Below, piece after piece: positions 54,196 through 64,000 of a DNA stretch of 64,000 bases. Made by a program: the position numbers and the translations under genes. This stretch comes from an uncultured Methylophilaceae bacterium (lineage in GTDB: Bacteria; Pseudomonadota; Gammaproteobacteria; Burkholderiales; Methylophilaceae), in the NCBI GenBank assembly GCA_905182075.1, contig CAJIZS010000001.1, positions 186,001 through 250,000 on the forward strand, given 5' to 3'. The notes beneath the pieces were generated by a model, which saw only the letters and a program-made list of their open reading frames with translations, did no database searches and was not told the DNA's origin. Each line of letters opens with the position of its first letter. Within the stretch, counting starts at the first letter, position 1.

Positions 54196-54257
54196 TATTT
54201 TTATCACCACTCGTGATTTACCTACTATAATGGATAATTTTATCTAAGGGTAGACTT

Positions 54258-54578
54258 ATGAATATAAATATTTCTGGACATCATTTAGATATAACTCCAT
54301 CCCTTCATGAGCATATTACTAAGAAGTTTTTAAAAATTAAAACGCATTTTGATTATGTTATAGATGTTAAATTTATATTAAGTGTTGAAAAACTAACTCA
54401 TGTTGCAGAGGCTACAATTCATCTTCCAAATATTGATATCCACGCAAAATGTACAGACAAAGATATGTACCATGGAATTGAGTTATTAATAGGTAAACTT
54501 GATCGGCAAGTAATTAAATATAAAGAAAAAATTAAAGATCATCATAAGAATGATAATCCTATAAAAGTTTACCTCTGA
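54258..54578 (+). CDS. hpf: Ribosome hibernation promoting factor (short HPF)
   Basis: An intact 106-residue HPF/YfiA-type protein that binds the 30S subunit and favours dormant ribosomes. It starts MNINISGHHLDITPSLHEHI and includes EKLTHVAEATIHLPNIDIHA and MYHGIELLIGKLDRQVIKYK. The short length marks the gammaproteobacterial/betaproteobacterial short form without the dimerisation domain. It follows rpoN as is usual. A ribosome binding site-like aggg lies 6-9 bases upstream. Confidence 0.93.
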   Translation: MNINISGHHLDITPSLHEHITKKFLKIKTHFDYVIDVKFILSVEKLTHVAEATIHLPNIDIHAKCTDKDMYHGIELLIGKLDRQVIKYKEKIKDHHKNDNPIKVYL

Positions 54579-54652
54579 TATATCTTACTAAAAAAAATTA
54601 ATTATTCTGGTTAAATTTACTCGCATAATAAATATAATAAAGATTACAAATT

Positions 54653-56658
54653 ATGAATCCTTTACTTAAAAGAAACTGTCTTCCCTCATTTGAGAAAATA
54701 AAAGTTGAACATATTTCACCTGCTATCGATGAAATAATAAATAAAAATATTATCTCAATAAAGAAAATTGAAAGTGATAAAGAAAATCCGAATTGGGATA
54801 ACTTCGTTACACCACTTGAGAAATGCGAAGAGAAATTAAGCCGTGCATGGTCACAAATTAGTCACCTAAACTCCGTCATGAATAATGAGCCCCTAAGAAA
54901 AGTATACAATGAAAACCTTATTAAAATTACAAAATACTATTCTACTCTTGGTCAAAATGAAATTATTTATAAGAAATTTATATTTTTAGATAATTCTTCG
55001 CAAAAATTTAATTCTATTCAAAAGAAAGATTATAAAAAATGAGTTGCTTGGTTTTAAGCTTGCTGGAGTCTCGTTACCAGAACTTAAAAAAAACAAATTT
55101 AAAAATATTAAAGGTGAATTATCTAAACATTGCTCCAAATTTGAAGAAAATGTTCTTGATTCTGTAAATGAGTTTTCCCTTATTATTAAAGATAAAAGTA
55201 AGCTTAAAGGTATCCCTATAGATATTGTTAATATGGCTAAAGAAAAAGCCACTAATATTAAAAAAGATGGTTGGCTATTTACATTAGACTTTCCAAGTTA
55301 CATACCTGTTCTTCAGTATGCAGAAAATCGTGAATTGCGAGAGCAGCTTTATAGAGCGTATGCAATTAAGGCTTCAGAATTGGCTATACCAAAATTTGAT
55401 AATACAAAAACTATTCATAACTAAACAAATAAGACTTGAAGATAGACTCCTGAATTATCAAAGCTTCTCAGAAATGGCTTTGGAAACAAGAATGGCAGAT
55501 ACTGCCGATGAGATTATTACTTTTCTTCAAGACTTAGCAAATAAAGCAAAGCCCTTTGCAGAAAAAGATATGTTGGATTTAAACAGAATCGGTAAAATTC
55601 ATGAAATTGATACTCCTCAAGCATGGGACATTGCTTATTTATCTGAAATTCTTAAAAAAGAGAAATTTGATTTTTCAGATACTGAAATTAAAAAATATTT
55701 TCCTATTAATAAAGTAATTGAGGGTCTTTTTAGTATGGTTTCAAAAATTTACGGTCTTAGCTTTAAAAAAACAAGCACTGAAGTCTGGCATAAAGATGTT
55801 TAGTTCTATGAAATTTATGATCAAAATAAAAATCTTATTAGGTCAATTTTATTTTGATCTTTATGCTCGGAAAAATAAAAGAGGTGGTGCATGGATGGAT
55901 GAAGCTATCTCAAAGTATAAATTTGCTAACGAGATCTGCCTGTGCCTATTTAACATGTAATTTTTCAGCCACCAGGGTCAGAAAGAATTTGCTTTACTTA
56001 ACTCATGATGAAGTAATTACTCTTTTTCATGAATTTGGTCATGGGCTTCATCATCTTTTAACAGAAATTAATTACTATTCGGTTTCTGGCATTAAAGGAG
56101 TTGAATGGGATGCTGTAGAGTTACCTAGTCAATTTATGGAAAATTTTTGTTGGGAATGGTCTGTTGTAAAAAATATGACTGAGCATACAGAAACTCGAAA
56201 ATCGATGCCAAAAAATTTATTTAATAAGCTATTAAAATCTAAGAACTTTCAATCTGGCATGCAAACTACTCGTCAAGTTGAATTCGCATTATTTGATATA
56301 AAACTTCATAGTGATTATGATCCAAGTCTTAAAAATTTTCTCGTTCTACTAAACCAAGTACGTGATCAAGTTTCAGTTGTAAGGCCGCCTGAATGGAATC
56401 GCTTTCCACATAGTTTTTCTCATATTTTTGCTGGTGGGTACTCTGCTGGATATTATAGTTACAAATGGGCTGAGGTTCTTTCTGCAGATGCATATAGTCT
56501 GTTTGAAGAAATGGGTATTCTTTCAGCAGAAGCAGGTAAAAGATTTAGAAAAGAAGTTTTATCAAAGGGTGGATCTAGGCCAGCTATTAGATTCCTTCAT
56601 TAAGTTTCGAGGTAGAAAGCCATCAATTGATGCCCTTTTAAGACACCACGGACTTTAA
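54653..56658 (+). CDS. prlC: Oligopeptidase A, M3 family (frameshifted)
   Basis: PrlC is a cytoplasmic zinc oligopeptidase that also clears signal peptides. The N-terminal frame runs MNPLLKRNCLPSFEKIKVEH to the break near 55040. The next frame runs LGFKLAGVSLPELKKNKFKN to DGWLFTLDFPSYIPVLQYAE, with a break near 55405. Then come ARMADT-like LETRMADTADEIITFLQDLA and KKYFPINKVIEGLFSMV, with breaks near 55800 and 55940. The zinc site is TLFHEFGHGLHHLLT, with FAGGYSAGYYSYKWAEVLSA after it. The restored length is about 668 residues. Confidence 0.9.
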
Positions 56659-56659
56659 G

Positions 56660-57439
56660 TTGAAAATTGCCACTTGGAATGTTAACTCCCTGAACGTGAG
56701 ACTTCCTCACGTAATTGAATGGTTAAATCAAAATAGCCCAGATGTTCTTTGTCTTCAAGAAACAAAACAAGATAATGATAAATTTCCTCATTCTAAATTT
56801 AAATCACTTGGATGGTATTCATATCATAATGGTCAAAAAACCTATAATGGTGTTGCAATTATTAGTAAAAAACCCTTATCAGATGTCTTCATTAGATATT
56901 ACCGGATTTTGATGACCCTCAAAGTAGATTAATATCTGGCGACATACGAAATAGCAGAAAACAATAAAGTTAGAATTATTTCTGCCTACATACCTAATGG
57001 CCAATCACTAGATTCTGATAAATTTGTTTATAAAAAAAATTGGCTTAGATAATTTTTGTAAATGGTTAAAAAATTAACAGATAATAAAATATTATATTAA
57101 CAGGTGATTTTAATATCGCTCCAGAAGATATTGACTGCCATGATCCAAATCTGGAAGGGAAAAATCTTAGTTTCAGATATTGAAAGAGATTACTTTAAGC
57201 AAATATTAAGTCTTGGATTTACTGATTCATTTAGAATACTTAATCCCAAAAGTAATGAGTATTCGTGGTGGGATTATAGAATGGCAGGCTTTAGAAGAAA
57301 CCTAGGTATGAGAATAGACCATATTCTAGTGTCTAAATCGTTATTACCCGATTTAATTCATTCATATATTGACAAAGAACCTAGAAAATTAGAGCGTCCC
57401 TCAGACCATACTCCTGTAATAAGTGAATTTAAAGATTAA
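56660..57439 (+). CDS. xthA: Exodeoxyribonuclease III XthA (frameshifted)
   Basis: ExoIII is the AP endonuclease and 3' phosphatase of base excision repair. A TTG start gives MKIATWNVNSLNVRLPHVIE, then PDVLCLQETKQDNDKFP with the metal-binding Glu and YNGVAIISKKPL. Breaks lie near 56905 and 57040-57100. The C-terminal part has ILTGDFNIAPEDIDCHDP, EYSWWDYRMAGFRRNLGMRI with DHILVS, and the catalytic SDHTPVISEF. Length is about 258 residues. It starts one base after the prlC stop. Confidence 0.9.
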
Positions 57440-57450
57440 AATTTAATCTT
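57432..57450. terminator. Small AT-rich hairpin between convergent xthA and ntrX-like gene
   Basis: A 9-base inverted repeat (aagattaaa and tttaatctt) with a one-base centre covers the xthA stop and lies just before the end of the convergent regulator gene. It could serve as a bidirectional terminator, but it is AT-rich, has almost no loop and no clear T-tract, so support is weak. Confidence 0.3.
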
Positions 57451-57452
57451 CT

Positions 57453-58652
57453 TCATTTAATGTATAAATAAAACTTGTCGATTCCTGATTTTTTTGCTAA
57501 ATCTGCAACGCTAATCTTATTTTGTAAATGAAAATTAAAATACATTATTTCAAAATTATCTCTAGCATCTCTTAGTGGTTGGTTGAGAAGGGAAGTAATT
57601 CTATGTTCATCTTCACTAATAATTTTATTCGGATTAGTTAGGCTTTTATTTAGAGAATTAATATCAGTAATTGTAATCTTCTCAGTTTGAGAACCAATCA
57701 TTAAGCTAAAAATTATTCCGTCTAATGTATCAATATTAGTAATATTTTTATTTACTCTTAATTCGTTCAAGGCGGAAATTTCAAATTCTTTAAAACCAAA
57801 ATCTTTATTTTTTTCAAGGTAAAAGTTTTGGCTTTTGAAATTGCTGGTCGGATGTGTATGCGAGAAGGTATGCGTTAAAAGTATATTTTTCTCGAAGCTT
57901 CCATCTATTAATTTCAAAGCATTTAAACTCTTTTCATTTATTGAACTTTCAATAATTATAATTTTTATTTTTGAGGTTCTTATTTCTTCAGCTAATGAAA
58001 TAAATATGTTTTTTTTCTCATCCGTATAATTAAAGAAATTATCAATCACTATATATTTTGTTCCTTTTGCTTGAGCAACCTTAATAATATTTGTGGTAAT
58101 TAAATCTTGTGAATCAATGTGAAAAGAACTACTGCTCACCAAGATACTCTTACATACATTAATAAAATTTCCTTTTGGTCCAACTAAAGCAGTGAAGTAT
58201 GAATTTTTTAATGCTTGAAGATCAGTTTTAAAATCATTAACATACTTGAGTGAATTATTCTCAAGGAAATATTTATCAATTTTATCAATTAAATCTTCAT
58301 AAGAAACCATTTGATTTTAATAATTTTTGAAATTCATCTATTAGTCTTTCTGAGGATTTGAAGGCGCCTTAAACTTCCCTCAATTGCAGTATCAATAGTT
58401 TCTTTTGAAAAACTTTTATCACTCCTGATGTGCTGGGTTATTTTTAGCCCAACTTTTAAGTAAGGAAATGCCATCTATATCAGGCATCCAAATATCTAAT
58501 AGAATTAAATCTATTTTTTGCTTTTTTTTATACTTAATTGCAACAGACGCATTCTTTGCTAAAAAAACCTGTAAGCGTCAGCCATTGGGAAATTGATTCT
58601 CTGATATCTTTTTCATCATCTACAACTAATATTTTATAATCTTTTTCAAAAT
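57453..58652 (-). CDS. ntrX: NtrX-like response regulator with degenerate AAA+ domain (receiver frameshifted)
   Basis: The N-terminal receiver reads KILVVDDEKDIRESISQWLT and the phospho-acceptor LILLDIWMPDIDGISLLKSW, with breaks near 58570, 58440 and 58360. The following 285 codons (58310-57453) are one clean frame. It opens near TALVGPKGNFINVCKSIL, where an AAA+ domain would start, but has no Walker A (GxxGxGK) and no GAFTGA loop. The Walker B position reads KYIVIDNFFNYTDEKKN. The C-terminus PLRDARDNFEIMYFNFHLQN with VADLAKKSGIDKFYLYIK matches the NtrX Fis-type end. It follows ntrY, its presumed kinase. Confidence 0.8.
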
Positions 58653-60782
58653 TTAATTTAAATTCTTAGTTGGCAGCATTATTGTTATTTTTACTCCACA
58701 CGTTCGATTACTTACCTGAATAATACCATTATGTTCTTCAATTATTTTTTTTACAATTGCAAGCCCTAGGTCCAGTCCCATTATCTTTAGATGTTACATA
58801 TGGTTCAAATATATCATGTTTATTATATTTTTAGGAATACCATCTTTATGTAATGTAATACTTATAGTTTTTAAGCGGACATTACAAGGATCTTTTACGT
58901 TAACCATAGCATCTTTTGCATTTTCAATTAAATTGATTATTACTTGTCTTAATTTATTTTCATCGCCTTGAACAATTAATATTTTTGAGGGGCTTATCTT
59001 CTTTACGATTTCTTTTGATGCACCGTCTTGTATCCTTGTAAGTATCAAGTTTATGTTTCTGTAAAAGGGCTGGGAGGTTTGTTTTATGTCTTTAAATATT
59101 GTAAATTCAAAAACATGTTTAAAGAAAGTCCTGTATTAATTATTGATGAATCTTCTTTATTTAATTTTTTACTAAATTTATGCTGTATTCGCTCAGCTAT
59201 TAACTGAATTGGTGTCAATGGATTTTTAATTTCATGCGCTAATCTTCTTGCGACCTCCCCCCATGCTATTTGTCTTTGTGCCTTTGTAACCATTGTTATG
59301 TCATCTATTACCAATACATATGATCCTGCAACTTTTTCAGCTAAAGGTGAAATTTGTAAGATAATTATTTGTTCTTTCTGATTATGCTCAAATTTAAACT
59401 CTGTACTAATTTGCTTCATACTTTTTTTAGGGTTACCCAAATATTCTTCAATAAATTTTAATAAGCCTCCGTATAATTTTTTATTTCTGATAGCTTTAGA
59501 TAATAATTTACCTTCAGCGTTACCTGATTTAAAATTAAGCATTTTTGATGCTGATTTATTATATAGCCTTATCTTTTTAGAATTATCAATTACAACGACT
59601 GCAGTAACTAAATTGGTAAGGATAATTTCTAAAAATGACCTAGCTTCTTCTAAGCTCTTTCTATTCTTTTTTGCATTTTTAGTAGCAGAGTCAAGTTGAC
59701 TAGTCATACTGTTAAATGATTTAACTAATACACCTAGTTCATCTTTCCCAGATTCTGGAATAAACTTCTTATAATTGCCTTTAGCAATTTCGTTAGTAGC
59801 ATCTGCTAACATTGCCAGTGGTCTAGAAAACTTTCTACTTAAAATAAACGAAATAGCAACAGAAGATAATATTGCTAGTAATAAAACAAGAGTTAAGGTT
59901 AAGGTATAGATTATTTTTAATGAATTTCTACTATAGGTTAATTGTTGATATTCCTCGTATACAGATTCGACTGAAACTGCAATATTTGCAATTGATCTTG
60001 GTATTGGCTGAGTCAACATTAATATTTGCTGCTGTGAACTAACGTCTAATACATTTTTTTGTTGCGATTTGTTTGAGTCTACTGGAATAAAAGCCTTTAA
60101 AAAAATCTCCTTATCACCAGTTTCAATATTATCCGAAAACTCTATTTTAATAAAATAACCATTACTAGCTTTTGCGATGTCGTCATTATCGATTAATGGT
60201 GGAATTAATACCTCCCTTGAACTTGAAATTAAATTAATACTTCCATTCTTATTAAATAATACTCCATCTTGTATCGCGAACTTTTCCCTCATATCATTAA
60301 GAACCTCTCTGTCTTTTCATCATGGCATTGTATTGCGATATTGCATAGGCGATACTTTTCCCCTTCAATTCAATGTCATCTATCTAGTATGTCGACCGTC
60401 TTTTGCCCTAAGAGTTAAAGGCCCCCTTCCAGGGCTGATTCAAGCTCTACAAACGTCAAGACCTTGAAGACTCTTCAATTGATTTAGTTAAAAAATTAAC
60501 AGATACAAGGTAAACAATCGAAACAGGTATTAAAACCATTAAGCCAAAAGACAACACTAATCTTAATGTTAATCTACTCCCAATTATTTCTTTTTTAACA
60601 CTTTGTAAAAGTCGAAATACTTGAATTGTTATCAAAATTATTAAGGAAAAAACAAAAAATACTGATAATTTAATAAAACGAAAAGTATCACTTGAAATTA
60701 AATCAGTATTTGACAGGGACTTTGCTAGCAAAATTAAGAGTGCAATACCAATAATTGCGACTGATGTTATTACATATTTCAT
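58653..60782 (-). CDS. ntrY: Nitrogen regulation sensor histidine kinase NtrY (frameshifted)
   Basis: NtrY is a membrane kinase that phosphorylates NtrX. The N-terminus MKYVITSVAIIGIALLILLA and GSRLTLRLVLSFGLMVLIP hold the first helices. After breaks near 60465-60300, the region LTLVLLLAILSSVAISFILS is followed by HAMP (FSRPLAMLADATNEIAKGN) and PAS (FLEIILTNLVTAVVVIDN). The phospho-His site is EVARRLAHEIKNPLTPIQLI. After a break near 59090 come the N box QVIINLIENAKDAM and, after 58790, a broken G box. The protein ends MLPTKNLN. About 710 residues. Confidence 0.9.
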
Positions 60783-61349
60783 GTTAATCTTTCCAATAAA
60801 TATTCATATTTTATAGACTCAATGTTCCATGATTTATCAAAAAAATTTACCTGTAAGGGTTTGGGTAATTTCTTCTTATCCAGCTTTACTTCTAACACAA
60901 TATAGTACTTGTAAACATTAGATTTATTTTTAAAATTTAAATCCCATTGTTTATTATTTGAAACTTTTTATTGCTTCCTCTAAATCATTAAATTCTTTTT
61001 TTTTGCCATATACGCCATGAACCTCGTAGACTTGCTTTAATGTTTTATACTTAATTCTGTAGAAGAGCTCTACTTGCTGAATTTTTTCATCAAACCGAAA
61101 GTTATTTTTAATAAATACTCTGCAGACTATTTTGAAATTAAAAGGTATCCCCTTATTTATAGCACTTTTAATTTTCTTGGATAATTTAATTTTTTGTACA
61201 AACTCGATTGAATAACTATTTTCATTTTTTTTAAAACTAAAATCTTTTATTTCAATACTTTTCTCGCCCTCAAATGCATTTACATTTCCTGAAAATAAGA
61301 AAATTATCAGCACCGCATATATATATATTTTACTTTTCAAGTAATGCAT
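60779..61349 (-). CDS. DUF4390 domain protein (one frameshift)
   Basis: This gene regularly lies between rsmB and ntrY in Betaproteobacteria. It starts MHYLKSKIYIYAVLIIFLFS with a signal peptide (cleavage near VNA), then IEIKDFSFKKNENSYSIEF and YRIKYKTLKQVYEVHGVYGK. A break near 60955 precedes SNVYKYYIVLEVKLDKKKLP and SWNIESIKYEYLLERLT, which ends at the TGA overlapping the ntrY ATG. About 190 residues. Function unknown; probably periplasmic. Confidence 0.8.
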
Positions 61350-62531
61350 AAAATAAGCCATCATGAATGTCGTTTGGAATTAGTTGATTCTCTATTGAAA
61401 TTATATTGTTTGGAAATTTTATTTCTATCTCTTCTACATTATTAATTTTTTTAAATTTTTCAATCACGGCTCTATTTTCTTCCCTAAATATTGAGCAAGT
61501 GACATAAAGTAATTTACCTTTATCCTTTAACATTCTCCCATGATGCTTTTAGTAATTGAAACTGCTTTTCGTGGAAATAATCTAAATCATCACGCCTTCT
61601 TAACCATTTAATATCTATATGCCTTCTTACTATCCCTGATGCTGTACATGGTGCATCAAGCATTATCCTATCAAATTGCTTTCCATCCCACCATTCATTA
61701 CTTTTATCTACCTTTGCATTTATTACTTTTGCTTTTAAGTCCGCTCTTCCTAGATTATCCTTAATCATCTCAACTCTTTTTTTATCAAGCCTCTCATATG
61801 CTGCAAACCTTCAGTACTATGTTAACCAGGCAGCACATAAATCTAAAACTTTGTGACCCTCTTTTAAATCTATTAAATGCCCAGCCAATTGGGCGGCCTG
61901 ATCTTGAATTGATACATATCCATCTATAAAATTAGGAATCTTTTGAACATCTGTGGGTTGCTTTCAATAAATGAAGATTTATTAAAAAAATCCTTAAAAG
62001 AAATTTCTAAGTTAAATCCAAAACCCGGCTCTGCTTTATTTTCTTCAACAAGTGTTGTACAACACATTATTCCAGATTTTAATATTTCTATTATTGATGG
62101 GCAATTAGATTTAGTGATGAATACTGGGATGATTCCAGAGCTCAGAATTAACTCAGGATTCAAAGACTTATTGCAAGGGTATAAAGAAACCAAAGGAAAG
62201 CAAAACAAGACACAGAAAGAGGCTGTGTTTTTTGTTAAGCAAAAATTAGATTACTGCAAAATGGCTTATCAGATGTCATTTCGTCTAGAGCTATAGAAGC
62301 TGCATCTAAAGATTATCATCAATTCCTTCTTTTGACTAATTTGTTGATAATAAATGAAGACTCTCCTAAGAATCTTAATGCGCCGTATACTAAATTTTTT
62401 ATTTCAGGCTTATTTATTTCTTCTAATTTTTTACTGTATTTTTCAAAAAATACTGCAAAAGTCTTATCAAGGTTTTTGCCTGATAAGACATTTTGTAAAA
62501 TTAATGACGCTATCCATTGTGATACATTCAT
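61330..62531 (-). CDS. rsmB: 16S rRNA m5C967 methyltransferase RsmB, middle part replaced
   Basis: RsmB methylates C967 of 16S rRNA. The N-terminal NusB-like part runs MNVSQWIASLILQNVLSGKN to KNLVYGALRFLGESSFI. From about 62270 to 61945 the minus strand has no RsmB sequence and the plus strand reads as a sigma-54 factor. RsmB resumes with FIDGYVSIQDQAAQLAGHLI, KVLDLCAA, then ADLKAKVINAKVDKS, FDRIMLDAPCTASGIVRRH and LLYVTCSIFREENRAV with the two catalytic Cys. Further breaks are near 61815 and 61530. Its 5' end overlaps the fmt stop by one base and its 3' end overlaps the DUF4390 gene. Confidence 0.85.
61945..62270 (+). other. Sigma-54 (RpoN) fragment inside rsmB, opposite strand
   Basis: On the plus strand an open frame reads EDLLKKSLKEISKLNPKPG, QHIIPDFNISIIDGQLDLVM, IPELRINSGFKDLLQGYKET and KEAVFFVKQKLD. 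These match the core-binding to central region of RpoN, and the long KETKGK..TQKEA..FVKQKLD wording fits Bacteroidetes RpoN, not the betaproteobacterial rpoN at 52,936. It is about 320 bases, the longest foreign segment in the window. Confidence 0.85.
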
Positions 62532-63471
62532 TATGTAATTGATTCTCCGGTTATCACACTATATCCATTAATGAACTCTTCTGCTGACATCAGGTCTTGA
62601 GCCCTCAGGCTGAATTTTTATAATTTTTATTGCATTATCGTGACAATTGTAAATATAAGTTTTCTTTTACAATTAACTATAAATTACCTGGCAATAAATT
62701 AACTATAGAGTCTATTTTTATACTAACAATATCTGCTTCCCAAATTTTAATTATTTTTTTCCTAAAAATACAATTAACTACTGGATACGGATTAAATCCT
62801 TTCGTCTCTGAAAGAAGGTGTGGAATATATTTTATTTAAAATAGATTCATTGTGAAACACAAGTCCAATATCTCTAGATGTTTGGTCTAATAGTATAGTT
62901 CTAAACATATAATTTTGGAGAACTTTTAGCATCAGGTTTGCTCCAGCTTCAGACAAGTATTTATTTAGACTTCCTGTTGTATCAGAATCCTTAATTTTAA
63001 TTTTTTCTTTTTCAATCATTGGCCCTGCATCTAATTCTGGAATTACACTCATTATTGTTACGCCTGTTGCCTTATCCCCAGCTTCTATCGCCCTATGAAT
63101 TGGTGCCGCACCCCTCCAACGAGGTAATAACGAAGCGTGTATATTATATTTATGTAAAAAATAATTTAAAAATTCTGTTGGGATAATGAGTCCATATGCC
63201 ACTACTATCAAAATATCAGGTCTCATGATAAGATTTTATTTTTTACATCGTCATTATTTAATAGTTTCTCTGGTTGGTATAAAGGTAATTTATGTTCTAG
63301 AGAATATTTTTTAACAGGGCTGTGTGTTATCTTCATTCCTCTTCCTGATTTTCTATCAGGCTGGGTTAAAACAAGGCTAACTTCGTAGCCTGAGTCATGT
63401 AATAACTTTAAAGTTGGAACTGAGAAATCTGGAGTTCCTGCAAAAATAATTTTAGGTTTTTTATTTTGCAT
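62531..63471 (-). CDS. fmt: Methionyl-tRNA formyltransferase Fmt (frameshifted)
   Basis: Fmt formylates initiator methionyl-tRNA. It starts KPKIIFAGTPDFSVPTLKLL with LVLTQPDRKSGRGMKITHSP. A break near 63225 precedes PDILIVVAYGLIIPTEFLNY and the active site YNIHASLLPRWRGAAPIHRA, then GVTIMSVIPELDAGPM. A break near 62800 precedes NPYPVVNCIFRKKIIKIWEA. Further breaks occur near 62690 before the C-terminal OB-like end (IKIIKIQPEGSRP, EEFINGYSVITGES). About 313 residues. It lies between def and rsmB as is common. Confidence 0.92.
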
Positions 63472-63475
63472 TTAA

Positions 63476-63980
63476 TCAAGAATATGGTTGTTTGTTTTTT
63501 TTAATCATTTTTCTTTTAATTCTATCTTTTTTTAAAGAGTAAGATTTCAACAAACACCTTGCCTTCAAGATGATCCATTTCATGTTGAATACATACCGCT
63601 AACAATCCTTCAGCTTTTATTTCAAACTCTTTCCCTTCTTCATTAAGAGCCCTAACCCATACACTCTTGAATCTTTCTACTTTTTCATAAATATCTGGAA
63701 CTGATAAACATCCTTCTTCTAGTTCTTGAGTTCCGGATGATTTAATTAATTCAGGGTTTATTAAAGTAACCAAACTGGTTTTATCTTCTGAAACATCAAT
63801 TACAATAATTTTCTTGTGAAAATCAACCTGTGTCGCAGCCAGCCCAATTCCGTTTGCATCGTACATGGTCTCTGAAAGATTATTAATGAATGCCTTAATT
63901 TTTTTATCAACAACCATTACTTTGCTTGCAATTTTATATAGCCTTGGATCAGGATAGTTTAATATTTTTAAAAGTGACAT
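63476..63980 (-). CDS. def: Peptide deformylase Def (C-terminal frameshift)
   Basis: Def removes the N-formyl group from nascent proteins using an Fe/Zn site. It starts MSLLKILNYPDPRLYKIASK. All three motifs are present: GIGLAATQV (motif 1), EEGCLSVPD (motif 2) and QHEMDHLEGKVFVE (motif 3). Near 63540 a shift in a homopolymer causes an early stop at 63522. In the other frame the tail reads LKKDRIKRKMIKKNKQPYS to a TGA at 63476, the usual Def C-terminal helix. fmt starts 5 bases later, forming a def-fmt operon. Confidence 0.93.
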
Positions 63981-64000
63981 AATTGGTATTGACTGAAAAG

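Noticed and set aside
61943-62296. Independent plus-strand gene for a sigma-54 factor
   Set aside because: It holds only the middle of RpoN, has no start or DNA-binding end, and interrupts rsmB, which resumes on both sides.
62541-62839. Plus-strand ORF opposite the end of fmt
   Set aside because: The minus strand reads as the Fmt C-terminus with frame errors; the plus-strand frame has no recognisable protein.

Overview
The window is AT-rich, densely coding chromosomal DNA from a Gram-negative bacterium. Its gene orders are typical of Betaproteobacteria: mlaF-E-D-C-B / ABC exporter / ibaG / grxD / murA / hisG-D-C-B-H-A-F; ccsA-ccsB-cytochrome c4 next to engB; pepA divergent from lptF-lptG; purM divergent from hda; kdsD-lptC-lptA-lptB-rpoN-hpf; and def-fmt-rsmB-DUF4390-ntrY-ntrX. 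The low GC, the very short intergenic gaps and the many overlapping gene ends suggest a streamlined lineage such as the small-genome Methylophilaceae. That placement is inference. I see no rRNA, tRNA, CRISPR array, insertion sequence or prophage, and no gene-free stretch longer than about 300 bases.

Layout: 1-7.3 kb holds histidine biosynthesis and murA (minus strand). 7.3-12.6 kb holds grxD, ibaG, an ABC-2 exporter and the Mla phospholipid transport genes (minus). 12.6-16.4 kb holds System II cytochrome c maturation and a cytochrome c4. 16.5-22.5 kb holds engB, trmB, a pteridine-reductase-like SDR, topA, a PBP7-type peptidase and gcvH. 22.5-26.6 kb holds pepA, the lptFG permease genes and an RDD protein. 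27-31.7 kb holds ampD and an RND pump. 31.6-36.5 kb holds a dicarboxylate symporter, an RNA methyltransferase, a DUF3108 gene, purM and hda. 36.5-40.8 kb holds ahpF, ahpC, bepA and moaC. 40.8-46.2 kb is a lipopolysaccharide/glycosyltransferase block. 46.2-52.2 kb holds an ELM1-like gene, thiO, a CPA2 antiporter, kdsD and lptCA. 52.2-57.4 kb holds lptB, rpoN, hpf, prlC and xthA. 57.4-64 kb holds an NtrX-like regulator, ntrY, DUF4390, rsmB, fmt and def. Envelope construction is the recurring theme: Mla, LptABCFG, KdsD, glycosyltransferases, O-antigen ligase, MurA, AmpD, PBP7 and BepA.

Two features of the sequence itself matter for any reader. First, about 40 of the 66 genes are split by single-base indels, often in homopolymers, including genes a cell can hardly lose (topA, murA, lptG, fmt, def). 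Other stretches, such as 46.2-52.2 kb, are clean. This looks like residual sequencing error, not gene decay, so split genes are listed as CDS with the break noted. Second, several genes have a short internal segment replaced by coding sequence from an unrelated protein: fructose-1,6-bisphosphatase in trmB, an M1 peptidase in hda, a glycosylasparaginase in moaC, a family-2 glycosyltransferase in a heptosyltransferase gene, SucC at the start of lptB, and a second sigma-54 factor in rsmB. Where I recognise the source family, the segments look Bacteroidetes-like. The simplest explanation is chimeric reads or wrong short-read correction in a mixed community. A biological patchwork is not excluded from sequence alone.

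I did not find a convincing new multi-gene system. The most interesting likely-biological features are an NtrX-type regulator whose AAA+ domain has lost its ATPase motifs, an unrecognised gene inside the his operon, repeated overlaps of convergent gene ends, and the missing kdsC between kdsD and lptC.
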